This document shows, one piece after another, positions 1 through 8,800 of a stretch of 14,968 nucleotides of DNA. Within the stretch, counting starts at the first letter, position 1. Each line of letters opens with the position of its first letter. The notes beneath the pieces were generated by a model. The model was not told where the DNA came from and did not search any database. It saw only the letters and a list, made by a program, of their open reading frames with translations. The stretch comes from Chloracidobacterium sp. UBA6041 (GTDB lineage Bacteria; Acidobacteriota; Blastocatellia; Pyrinomonadales; Pyrinomonadaceae). The stretch covers positions 3,451 through 18,418 of the forward strand of contig DIYZ01000159.1 in assembly GCA_002427845.1 (NCBI GenBank). Direction: 5' to 3'. Both the position numbers and the translations under genes were made by a program.

Positions 1-119
1 CCCTCGAGCAGGATCACGCTCAACGCGCGAAAGGGTTGCCCCTCAGCCGTCTGCTGAAGCGACCAGAGACTTCTTTGCTGTGGTGAAAGGCGAAAACCTT
101 CTACTGCTGAATTCTGCAT
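1..119 (-). CDS. NRPS, N-terminal fragment beginning with a condensation domain (runs off the window)
   Basis: Translation from the ATG at 119-117 gives 39 codons that stay open to the window edge. The peptide begins MQNSAVEGFRLSPQQRSLW, and LSPQQRSLW matches condensation-domain core motif C1 (SxAQxRLW type). A short lead of about ten residues before C1 is normal for an NRPS that opens with a C domain. The start lies 8 bases after the TGA of the upstream synthetase (130-128). A purine-rich GGAAG at 126-122 precedes it, but only two bases from the ATG, so translation may depend partly on coupling to the preceding gene. The catalytic HHxxxDG motif and all later domains lie outside the window. 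Being an NRPS is well supported by motif and context; the substrate and number of modules cannot be known from here. It matters because it shows that the oxygenase-fused synthetase is not the last enzyme of the line. Confidence 0.85.
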   Translation of the reverse strand, partial: MQNSAVEGFRLSPQQRSLWSLQQTAEGQPFRALSVILLE

Positions 120-127
120 TGCTTCCG

Positions 128-3100
128 TCAAGCGCGTGGGCGCTCCCCTCGCTCGATCTGTTCTTTGCTGACAAGGTTGCCTAACGCGACCACAATCTTG
201 CGCTCCCCCACAAACGAATTCCGCGAATGCGCCACCAGCATATTGTTGAGCATGAGAACGTCGTGCTCTCGCCATGCGAAACTCACCGCGAGTTTGCCGT
301 AGAGATCGCTGAGATATTCCATCACTGAATCTTCAATCGGCGAGCCGTCTCCGTAGTAAACGTTGCGCGGCAGATCCTCTTCTTTCATCATCGACAGCAG
401 CGACTCGCGCACCGCCGGCGCGAGACACGAAATGTGATGCAACTGCACCTGATTGAAAAAAACCTTCTCACCGGTCTGGGGATGTCTGACGACCGCCGGA
501 CAGATCTGACGTGTGCGCAGACTATTGCCACTTGTCCATTCGAAATCGATTTCTGCCCGGCGGCAGTAGTCTTCGACCGCGGACCGATCGTTGGTGTGAA
601 AGAAGTGCTGCCAGCTCACATCCAAACCATCGGTAAAGTTGCGCACGTACGTCAATCCTTTTTGCTCGAAGCGTTCTCTTATTGCCGGCTCCATCAACTG
701 ATAAATCTTCCGACTATCGATGATCGGAGACTCGCCTCCAACTGCGGCGGCCTTGACGCAGTAAAACCAGATCAGCATCGGCCAACGATGCATGTGCGAA
801 CTCTCGTTGTGAAACAGGATCGTCTCGTCGGCCGGGTAAGGAGTCGAGCCGTAAACCTTGCCGCCCAGTTCTTCGCGCGGCAGGTCGCCATACTCGCCAA
901 ACAACTCGGGACAGATCGCGGAAGCAAACTTCTCAAACTCCGGCACTGAATCCACGCTGAATCCACGAAACAGAATCGCGCCATGTTGCAGCAAATTCTT
1001 TTCAATGAACTGGCGATTATTCCCAGCCCATTCGCCGAGATCGATATCGTCCGCGTCAGGCTTGAGCACCAGGGGAAGCGTGTTTCCGGGTTGCAAGTAG
1101 TCCGTCTTCACGCCGCTCAACTGAGACAAGTCAACCCCCCTGCGGCGCGTCGAGCGTAGCCTGCTTATCTGCGATTCCTCTTTTTCTTTCTTTTCCATCT
1201 GCTGCTGTTTTGCTTCGTCCTCAGTCAGAAACTCATAAGAGTCCAATTTAGCCGAGGGTTCTTTAATGATTGAGCCAAACAGTCTCTCAAAGTGAACCGA
1301 CATGTTGGCGATCCTGCCGGGCTCGAAAAGCTCAGGGTCATACAGCCACAAGCCCGAGAGACCATTTTCGGACTCAGCCAAGAATAGCACCAGGTCGAAG
1401 CGAGAACTCTCGATCGGCAACTCAAACTGCGATACTTGCAACCCAGGCAACGTGAACAGGGCCGGATTGTTCTGCATCACGAGCAGCACCTGCACCAGAG
1501 GATTCCGGCCAGAATCACGTGGGGGACTTAGTTCTTCAACCAGCTTATCAAACGGAAGATCTTCGTGTGCGTAAGCTTCCAGCGTCGTCTCTCGTACTCG
1601 TCTTAACAATTCCGTGAACGTCGGATTACCCGAGACCTTCGCGCGCAGCGGCAGCAGGTTGGTGAAGAAGCCGATTAAGCCCTCAGTCTCCACTCGATTG
1701 CGATTGGCGACATCGGTACCGACGATGAAGTCTTCGTGGCCCGTGTAACGCGAAAGCAGTAGCTGGAACGCAGCCAGGCACGTCATGAAGAGCGACACTC
1801 CTTCATTTCTGCTCAGTTGCTTCAGGTTGTTACACAAATCCGCGGCTATCGTCAGCCGCTGGTAAGCTCCGCGAAAGGACTGCACGACGGGTCGGGGGCT
1901 GTCGGCCGGGAGTTCCAGCACTGGCTGAGCGCCCGCAAGCTGCGTCTTCCAATAAGCGAGCAGTTTATCCATCACGTCGCCTTGCAACCATTCGCGCTGC
2001 CATATGGCAAAGTCGGCATACTGAATCGGCAATGGCGGCAGCGGTGAAGGCTTCTCATTCGCGAAGGCCTCGTAAAGCACGGAAAACTCACGGAACAGCA
2101 CCGCGAGAGACCAACCATCAGCAGCGATGTGATGCAAGGTGAGAACGAGCACATGATCGCCCGCGTCGATTCTGATGAGGACCGCACGCAGCAGTGGATC
2201 GCGCGAAAGATCAAAAGGTCTGCGGATCTCTTCAGCAGCAACTCTTTCTGCTTCGGTCTGGCGCTGCGCTTCGGAAACTGCGGCGAGATCTATCAAAGGC
2301 AAAGAGACTGTTTGCGGAGCAGCGATCGACTGAAATGGATCATCACCCGTGCCAAAGAGGGTCCGCAGCGATTCGTGGCGACTAACGATCTCGTTGAGCG
2401 CTTCCGACAATGCGGCAACGTTGAGCGAGCCACGCAAATGAACCGCGCGCGAAATGTTATAGAACGAGCTACCGGGTTCGAGTTGATCCAGAAACCAGAG
2501 CCTTTGCTGCGCGAATGAAAGCGGCAGCTTGCGGTCTCGCGCAACGGGAACAAGGGGTGGCGCGTGCAGCCCCTGTTGCGTCTGAATAACTGCTTCGAGT
2601 TTTTCGGCAAGGCCGGCGATGGTGGGCGACTCAAACAAAGCACGCAGGGGCAGCTCAACGTGAAACGCCTCTCTGATTCGAGACATAACCTGCGTTGCCA
2701 GCAACGAATGTCCGCCGCGTTCGAAGAAGTTGTCCTGAATGCCGATGCTTTCGAGGCCCAGGACCCGGGCCCAGATATTAGCTAACAGGTCCTCGACCGG
2801 ATCCCGGGGCTCAGCGAACTGAGTGACAGCTCCTGATCCAGTGTAGTCAGGCGCTGGCAGTGCCTGGCGATCCACTTTCTTGTTTGGCGTCAGGGGCATT
2901 GCTTCGAGCAGTACGAATGCCGAGGGCACCATATAGTCAGGCAACGACAACTGCAGGAACTTCCGCATCTCGTTTGCACTGGGCATGCCGCCTTCTGCTG
3001 TGAGGTAAGCGACGAGTCGCTTGTCGCCTGGCCGGTCCTCCCTGATCGTCACGACCGCCTGCGCGACGCTGGGGTGCTGGCTGAGCACCGTTTCAATCTC

Positions 3101-5851
3101 GCCAAGCTCGACACGGAATCCGCGCAGCTTCACCTGGTGATCGAGACGACCGGCGAACTCGAGCATGCCGCTCCGCCGCAGCCGAGCCAGGTCTCCGGTG
3201 CGATAAAGGCGCGCGTCCGGCCGTTCGCTGAATGGATTCGGAATGAATTTTTCCGCTGTCAGCTCCGGTCGATTCAGATAACCGCGAGCCAAACCAGCCC
3301 CGCCAATGAATAATTCACCGGCAACACCAAACGGGACCGGCTGGAGGCTCTGATCCAGGAGATAGACTTCAAGGTTAGCGATCGGCCGGCCAATTGAGTT
3401 CAACGTAGTGTAGGCATTAGTCTGCGACAGACTTGCGCTTGGATCTTCCTGGGCGGAATCACAGACTGAGGTCTGTGCCACTTTCTCGATCAAACCGCAG
3501 GTGGTCCAGACGGTGCTCTCTGTTGGGCCGTAGAAATTCCAGACTGGAATCCCCAGTTGCGCCAGCTCAACAGCCAGCTCCTGATCCAACGCATCACCGC
3601 CACAGGCAATGAGACGGACGCTCCAATCTGCTTTTGTCAAAAGCCCAGCAGGTGCCAGCGCCTGTTCCCGGGCCCGCAACAATTCTCGGAGCGCTGAAGG
3701 AGTTTGATTCAAAATGGTGACACCTTCGCGGCAGAGAAGGTCGTAGAAGTCAGCGGGCGACTGAACGACATCAAGCGGAACGACCACCAGTGCGCCACCC
3801 TGAAGCAAGCTGCCCCAGATTTCCCAGACGGAAAAATCAAAGGCGCTTGAATGAACAACGGTCCATATGTCACCAGCGCGAAAACCGAGCTGCTCGCGGG
3901 TGGCCGCGAAAAGATGGACCACTGTCTCGTGTCTGATTTGAACGCCCTTGGGCCGGCCGGTCGAGCCCGAAGTGTAGATCACATAAGCGAGGTTCTCAGG
4001 TGTCACCGTGTTCGACGGATTCTTCGCGGGTTCATCGGAAAACTGCGCCCAGTCATCAACGCACACAATTTGTGCCGGGAGCGACGGAAGAGTCGCCAGC
4101 AATCGTGCCTGAGTTAGCAGCACTGGTACACGAGAATCCTCCAGCATGAAGGCGAGCCGCTCCGCTGGATATGCAGGGTCCACCGGCACGTATGCGCCAC
4201 CTGCTTTCAAAACTGCCAGAAGGGCGACGATCAACTCCGCGGAACGCTCCATGCAAACGCCAACCGACACCTCCGGCTTGACTCCGAGCGCTCGCAGATG
4301 ATGCGCGAGCTGGTTGGCTTTCTGATTCAGCTCTTGATAGCTCAAGCTTCGATCGTCGAACACCACTGCGGTTGCCCCTGGTGTTATCTCCGCTTGAGTT
4401 TCAAATAACTGATGCATGCACACTGCAGCGGTGCGCTCGATCTGAACTGAATGCGACTGGGCGAAAAGTTGCCGCTGTTCCCCTTCACTCCAGATCCTAA
4501 GATAGCCGATCTGCTCTTCCGGATGTTCCAGAATGCTCTCGAGCAGCGCCCCATAGCTCGACATCATCCGGCTGATCGTTTCGTCATCGAAAAGGTCGCT
4601 GCTGTATTCCCAGATGGCGCTCAGCTCCCGTCCCTTATCACTCATAAAGAGCGACAGATCAGTTCGCGCCGTACCACGCTCGACCTCCAGCCACCTCAGA
4701 GCGAGTCCTTTATGATCCAGAGCTTCCGGTGTGTTTTCCAGAGCGAAGATCACCTGAAACAGCGGCGTATGGCTCAAGCTCCGCTCCGGCTGCATGGCTT
4801 CCACCAGCTTGTCGAACGGGATGTCTTGATGCGCATAGGCCCCGAGTGCGGTTTCGCGAACGCGTTGCAGCAGCTCGCGGAACGTTGGGTTGCCCCCAAG
4901 ATGCGTGCGCAGCGGCAGCGTGTTGGCAAAGAGGCCAATCAGCCCTTCCAACTCTGATCTCGTCCGGCCGGCAATCGGAGTGCCTACCACCACATCGTCT
5001 TGCCCGCTGTAGCGCCAAAGTAACACGTCAAAGGCAGCCAACAACGTCATGAAGAGGGTTACTCCCTCGCGACGGCTGAAGGCTCGCAGTCGATCGGCAA
5101 GACCAGCGGGCACTTTTGTGTAGTGTCGGGCGCCGCCAAAGGTTCGTATCGCTGGCCGCTGCCGGTCCGCTGCAATTTTGAGAGTGGCGGGCGCGTCCGC
5201 GAGATGTTGGCTCCAATAGGAAAGCTGGGCTGCCAGAACTTCACCCTGCATCCATTCACGCTGCCAAACGGAATAATCAGCATATTGCACGGGGAGTTCA
5301 GGCAAAGGAGACGGCTGCCCAGCGGAGAAGGCTTCATACAAAGTGGCTAGCTCGCGCAGGAACACCCCCATGGACCATCCATCGCTGATGATATGGTGCA
5401 TGGCGATCACGAGCATGCTTTCTTCAGCGCCGATGCGAATGAGGGTGGCGCGCAGCAGTGGACCCGCAGCCAGATCAAAAGGTCGCTCTCCTTCGATTTG
5501 CGCCCAGCGCCTCGCTTCAGCGTGCGCCTCTTCCTTGCTCCGCGCTCGCAGATCGATCACCGGCAACTCTAGTATCAGCTCACGGGCCACTGCCTGCATC
5601 GGCTGGCCGTCGACCGTTACGAAAGACGTGCGCAGCGATTCGTGACGTCGTGCAACCTCATTCAGGGCTCGTTCAAGCGCAAAGAGATTCAGACGACCGT
5701 CGAATCGCACAGCATAGAGTAAGTGAAAAACGCTCTTGCCTGGATCAAACTGCTCGAGAAACCAGAGCCTTTGCTGGGCAAACGATGCTGGAAAAAGAAA
5801 AGGGTCCATTACCAGTTTTGTTCTGTCATGCGCATCTTGCGCGTGAATCAC
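128..5851 (-). CDS. NRPS, C-A-PCP-C with fused C-terminal TauD/SyrP-like Fe(II)/2-oxoglutarate oxygenase
   Basis: A 1907-residue synthetase. Domains: C1 about 20-465 (HHIISDG at 152-158); A about 479-1000 (YTSGSTGRPKG 626-636, GPTE 775-778, YRTGD 883-887, catalytic Lys992); PCP about 1012-1092 (GGHSL, attachment Ser1049); C2 about 1108-1545 (HHIAADG 1240-1246, intact); a charged linker 1546-1572; and an oxygenase about 1573-1907. The oxygenase shows the HxE metal motif His1681/Glu1683, a distal His1875 and a candidate 2-oxoglutarate-binding Arg1884. It should hydroxylate or otherwise oxidise a tethered aminoacyl or peptidyl group. The pocket reads D-F-W-N-A-G-F-V-W-K. Its first four residues look Thr-like and the rest do not, so I assign no substrate. 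The A domain carries about 20 extra residues at 790-813. The start taken is a GTG 26 bases after the previous gene. No ribosome site is evident, and the ATG at 5809 (MDPFLFPASFAQQRLW) is a real alternative. No thioesterase is present. Confidence 0.96.
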   Translation of the reverse strand: MIHAQDAHDRTKLVMDPFLFPASFAQQRLWFLEQFDPGKSVFHLLYAVRFDGRLNLFALERALNEVARRHESLRTSFVTVDGQPMQAVARELILELPVIDLRARSKEEAHAEARRWAQIEGERPFDLAAGPLLRATLIRIGAEESMLVIAMHHIISDGWSMGVFLRELATLYEAFSAGQPSPLPELPVQYADYSVWQREWMQGEVLAAQLSYWSQHLADAPATLKIAADRQRPAIRTFGGARHYTKVPAGLADRLRAFSRREGVTLFMTLLAAFDVLLWRYSGQDDVVVGTPIAGRTRSELEGLIGLFANTLPLRTHLGGNPTFRELLQRVRETALGAYAHQDIPFDKLVEAMQPERSLSHTPLFQVIFALENTPEALDHKGLALRWLEVERGTARTDLSLFMSDKGRELSAIWEYSSDLFDDETISRMMSSYGALLESILEHPEEQIGYLRIWSEGEQRQLFAQSHSVQIERTAAVCMHQLFETQAEITPGATAVVFDDRSLSYQELNQKANQLAHHLRALGVKPEVSVGVCMERSAELIVALLAVLKAGGAYVPVDPAYPAERLAFMLEDSRVPVLLTQARLLATLPSLPAQIVCVDDWAQFSDEPAKNPSNTVTPENLAYVIYTSGSTGRPKGVQIRHETVVHLFAATREQLGFRAGDIWTVVHSSAFDFSVWEIWGSLLQGGALVVVPLDVVQSPADFYDLLCREGVTILNQTPSALRELLRAREQALAPAGLLTKADWSVRLIACGGDALDQELAVELAQLGIPVWNFYGPTESTVWTTCGLIEKVAQTSVCDSAQEDPSASLSQTNAYTTLNSIGRPIANLEVYLLDQSLQPVPFGVAGELFIGGAGLARGYLNRPELTAEKFIPNPFSERPDARLYRTGDLARLRRSGMLEFAGRLDHQVKLRGFRVELGEIETVLSQHPSVAQAVVTIREDRPGDKRLVAYLTAEGGMPSANEMRKFLQLSLPDYMVPSAFVLLEAMPLTPNKKVDRQALPAPDYTGSGAVTQFAEPRDPVEDLLANIWARVLGLESIGIQDNFFERGGHSLLATQVMSRIREAFHVELPLRALFESPTIAGLAEKLEAVIQTQQGLHAPPLVPVARDRKLPLSFAQQRLWFLDQLEPGSSFYNISRAVHLRGSLNVAALSEALNEIVSRHESLRTLFGTGDDPFQSIAAPQTVSLPLIDLAAVSEAQRQTEAERVAAEEIRRPFDLSRDPLLRAVLIRIDAGDHVLVLTLHHIAADGWSLAVLFREFSVLYEAFANEKPSPLPPLPIQYADFAIWQREWLQGDVMDKLLAYWKTQLAGAQPVLELPADSPRPVVQSFRGAYQRLTIAADLCNNLKQLSRNEGVSLFMTCLAAFQLLLSRYTGHEDFIVGTDVANRNRVETEGLIGFFTNLLPLRAKVSGNPTFTELLRRVRETTLEAYAHEDLPFDKLVEELSPPRDSGRNPLVQVLLVMQNNPALFTLPGLQVSQFELPIESSRFDLVLFLAESENGLSGLWLYDPELFEPGRIANMSVHFERLFGSIIKEPSAKLDSYEFLTEDEAKQQQMEKKEKEESQISRLRSTRRRGVDLSQLSGVKTDYLQPGNTLPLVLKPDADDIDLGEWAGNNRQFIEKNLLQHGAILFRGFSVDSVPEFEKFASAICPELFGEYGDLPREELGGKVYGSTPYPADETILFHNESSHMHRWPMLIWFYCVKAAAVGGESPIIDSRKIYQLMEPAIRERFEQKGLTYVRNFTDGLDVSWQHFFHTNDRSAVEDYCRRAEIDFEWTSGNSLRTRQICPAVVRHPQTGEKVFFNQVQLHHISCLAPAVRESLLSMMKEEDLPRNVYYGDGSPIEDSVMEYLSDLYGKLAVSFAWREHDVLMLNNMLVAHSRNSFVGERKIVVALGNLVSKEQIERGERPRA
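3419..3477. repeat. Small double-palindrome element inserted in frame in an A domain
   Basis: Two perfect short palindromes flank about 26 bases. The first is CACAGAC-TGAG-GTCTGTG at 3460-3477. The second is AGTCTG-CGA-CAGACT at 3419-3433. They share the core AGTCTG/CAGACT. They fall in residues 792-811 of the oxygenase-fused synthetase, between A-domain motifs A5 (GPTE) and A6 (IGRP). The gap between these motifs is 20, 21 and 20 residues in the other three A domains but 41 here, so the element accounts for an in-frame gain of about 60-63 bases. The translation of this stretch (VAQTSVCDSA...) is unlike A-domain sequence. I recall similar palindromes scattered through some Acidobacteriota and Verrucomicrobiota genomes, but I could not check. 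No second copy was seen in this window. Confidence 0.6.
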
Positions 5852-5858
5852 CGGCCAG

Positions 5859-5873
5859 ACTGCCGTGGGCAGT
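5859..5873 (-). other. Short hairpin between the Gln-module gene and the oxygenase-fused gene
   Basis: ACTGCC and GGCAGT form a perfect 6-bp stem around a 3-base loop, centred in the 26-base gap between the TAA at 5880-5878 and the GTG at 5851. It occupies the place where a ribosome binding site for that GTG would lie. That fits either coupled re-initiation or use of the ATG at 5809. A stem this short could be chance. Confidence 0.3.
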
Positions 5874-5877
5874 TGTC

Positions 5878-8800
5878 TTATGGTGTCCGCGAAAGCTCAT
5901 CTATCAGACTCTCTTCAATCGCTGAGGCTAAACCCTCGACCGTTCGATGTTCGAACAAAACACCGAGCGGCAGATCGATCTGAAAAGCCAGGTTAATTCT
6001 GGAGATCACCTGAGTGGCGGTTAGCGAGTCGCCCCCCAATTCAAAAAAATCCTGCTGCACGCTCACTCTTGCGGTACCGAGCACTTCAGACCAGATGCCG
6101 GCAATGATTTCTTCCGTCAAATCACGTGGCGCAGTGAACACGTTGTCCCCGCTGGCAGGCACCGGTGCTGGAAGCGCCCGCCAATCTAACTTCCCATTTT
6201 CAGTCAGCGGCAACTGCTCGAGATACAGAAAAACAGATGGCAACATGTAGGCCGGCAACTTGCTGGTCAGGAAAGCCCGCAATTCATTTGGCGTTGTTTG
6301 GTCAGATGTCTGCTCCGGCAACGGGACAACGTACGCCGCCAGACTCTTCCGCCCAGGCCGATCTTCTCTTACAATGACCGCGCAATCGCGCACCGCAGGA
6401 TGCCGGGCAAGACAACTCTCGATTTCGGCTAACTCAATCCGGAACCCGTGTAACTTGACCTGGCGGTCGACACGACCTTCGTAAACAATATTTCCATCAG
6501 GCAGATAGCGCGCAAGATCGCCAGTCCGGTACCATCGCGCCCCCGCCTCACGGCTGAAGGGATCGGGAACAAAACGTTCGGCGGTGAGGTCAGGACGCCG
6601 CAAGTAGCCGCGCGCCAGGCCCGCTCCTCCAAGATAAAGCTCGCCGCAAACTCCGACCGGGACCGCGGCAAGGGACTGGTCGAGCACATAGCTTTCCATG
6701 TTTGAAATCGGGCGGCCGATGGTCACGCTTCTTGTCGGTCGTTCACGATCAAAAACCCAAAACGTGGCGTCGATGCAAGCCTCGGTTGGCCCATAAAGAT
6801 TAATGAGGTCAGCAGCGGAACGGGCCGAGAATCGCTCCACCATATCCCGCGTTAGGGGTTCGCCGCCGCAAAAAACGCGCTTCAGACTATGACACTGGGC
6901 CAGCGCCGGTTCATCCAGCAGCAAACGAAGTAACGAGGGAACGAGCTGAAGGGTAGTAACTTCATATCGTTGGACCGTCTGAACCAAATACAGAGGATTC
7001 TTGTGTCCATCGGGCCGCGCCAATACCAAGCAGGCGCCCGCCAGCAGCGGCGCATAAAACTCCCAAACCGAGGCATCAAAGCTGATTGGCGTCTTCTGCA
7101 AAACGCAGTCTCCGTGCGTGAGCGGGAACTCTTTCTGCATCCACTGCATGTGGTTGCAAATTGCCCGATGCGTTATGACTACGCCTTTGGGTTCCCCAGT
7201 CGAGCCGGAAGTGTAGATCACATACGCTGGATGCTGTGGGTGCGCGTCATTCTCCGGCGGAGTCGTCGGCTCTGATAAGAAACGCTGACCATCTTTCCCG
7301 AGATAAATGCGTTCAAGATCATTGACATCCAGGTCTAATTCCACCGAGCGCTGGGTCAGCAAGATCTTCACTCCGGCATCAGCCAGCATGAAAGACAGGC
7401 GCTCTGACGGGTAACCGGGATCGAGTGGAACATAAGCACCACCCGCCTTCAAGATACCTAGCAACGCGACCACCATCTCCACCGATCGTTCCATGCACAC
7501 GCCAACTAGCACTTCCGGGCCGACATCACGGCTTCGCAGATGATGGGCCAACTGGTTTGCCCGGTTCTCAAGCTCAGCAAAGCTTAGCTGTTCGTTCTCG
7601 AAGACAACCGCCGCTGCCTCGGGCGTGCGCTTAACCTGCTCCGAAAAGAGCTGGTGCAGACATACTTGGGAGCGATAACTTTCGCTGGTCTGATTCCATT
7701 CAGACAGCAGTTGCCGGCGTTCAGTCGGAGACAGCATTGAGAGCTGCCCCACGCTTCGATTGAGATCTTCAGCCATACCTTCGAGCAAAGAAGTCAGGTG
7801 GCCCAGCATGCGTTCAATCGACGCGTCATCAAATCGGCGGCCATCATACTCAAGCCTTAGCAAGAGTTCTCTGCCAGAATAGGCGGCAAGGGTCAGCGGA
7901 TAGTGCGTTTGTTCCAACGAGTCGAAAAGGCGACCTTGCCACTGTCCCTCCGACTGTTTGATTTGATCGTTGAGCCGATAGTTCTCAAAAACCAGAACGG
8001 TTTCAAAGAGCGATTTCCCCCTCGGCGCCTCGCCCCACTCCTGAATTTTCGCCAGGGGCGTCTGTTCATAGGCGCGAAAAGCAATTTGCTGCCGGCGCAA
8101 CTCTGTTAACCATTCGAGCAAAGGCTGCTCCGGATCCACATTCACACGCAGCGGCAGTGTGTTGATGAAAAGCCCGAGCATCGATTCTGACTCGGTCAGT
8201 GTCTGGTGGCGACAGGCTCGAGTTGTTCCGAAAACTATGTCCGCTGATCCGTAATAACGGCTTAGCAAAACAGCCCAGCTCGCCTGAACCATGGTGTTAA
8301 GGGTGATCTGATGTTGTTCGGCCACGAGCTTGAGCGCGGTTGAGAACTCTTCCGACAGTTCGAGGCTTTGAGTCGGAAAGCGTCTGGGGAGAGTCGATGT
8401 GAATTCTTCGTCTCCTGTTTTCAAAAGCAACGGTTTGAACCCTCGAAGATATTCAATCCAGAAATCCCTGGCCTTTGACCACTCTTGCTGCTGAAGCCAG
8501 TTGATGTAGTCACGGTATGGCCGCCGCGTCCTCAGTTCCGGCACCGAGCCGTTCCCGCGGGCGTCGTAAAGGGCAAACACTTCCTGCAAGACGGTCAATT
8601 GGGAACGGCCGTCTAGCAGCGCATGATGAAAGGTCCAGACGAGGCGGTGATGAGTGTCGGCGAGTCTGAAATGGGCCAGCCGCATCAATGGAGGCTTGGT
8701 GACATCAAAGCCTTTCTTGCGGTCGCTGGCCAGGAAGTCTTCGAATTCCTGCTGCCGCACCTCGGGAGTAAGGTGCCGCCAGTCTTCATTCCGCCAGGGT

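Noticed and set aside
434..949. Plus-strand open frame of 171 codons, and others such as 4451-4957
   Set aside because: They lie wholly opposite clear NRPS or oxygenase coding sequence with full domain motifs and show no recognisable motif of their own.
128..2530. The C-oxygenase end as a chain-release unit
   Set aside because: Another synthetase opening with a C domain starts 8 bases downstream, so the chain is more likely passed on.
3413..3481. The extra A-domain residues as an assembly error or frameshift
   Set aside because: The reading frame is kept through to A6-A10, the PCP and later domains, and the excess is a multiple of three with clear palindromic structure.
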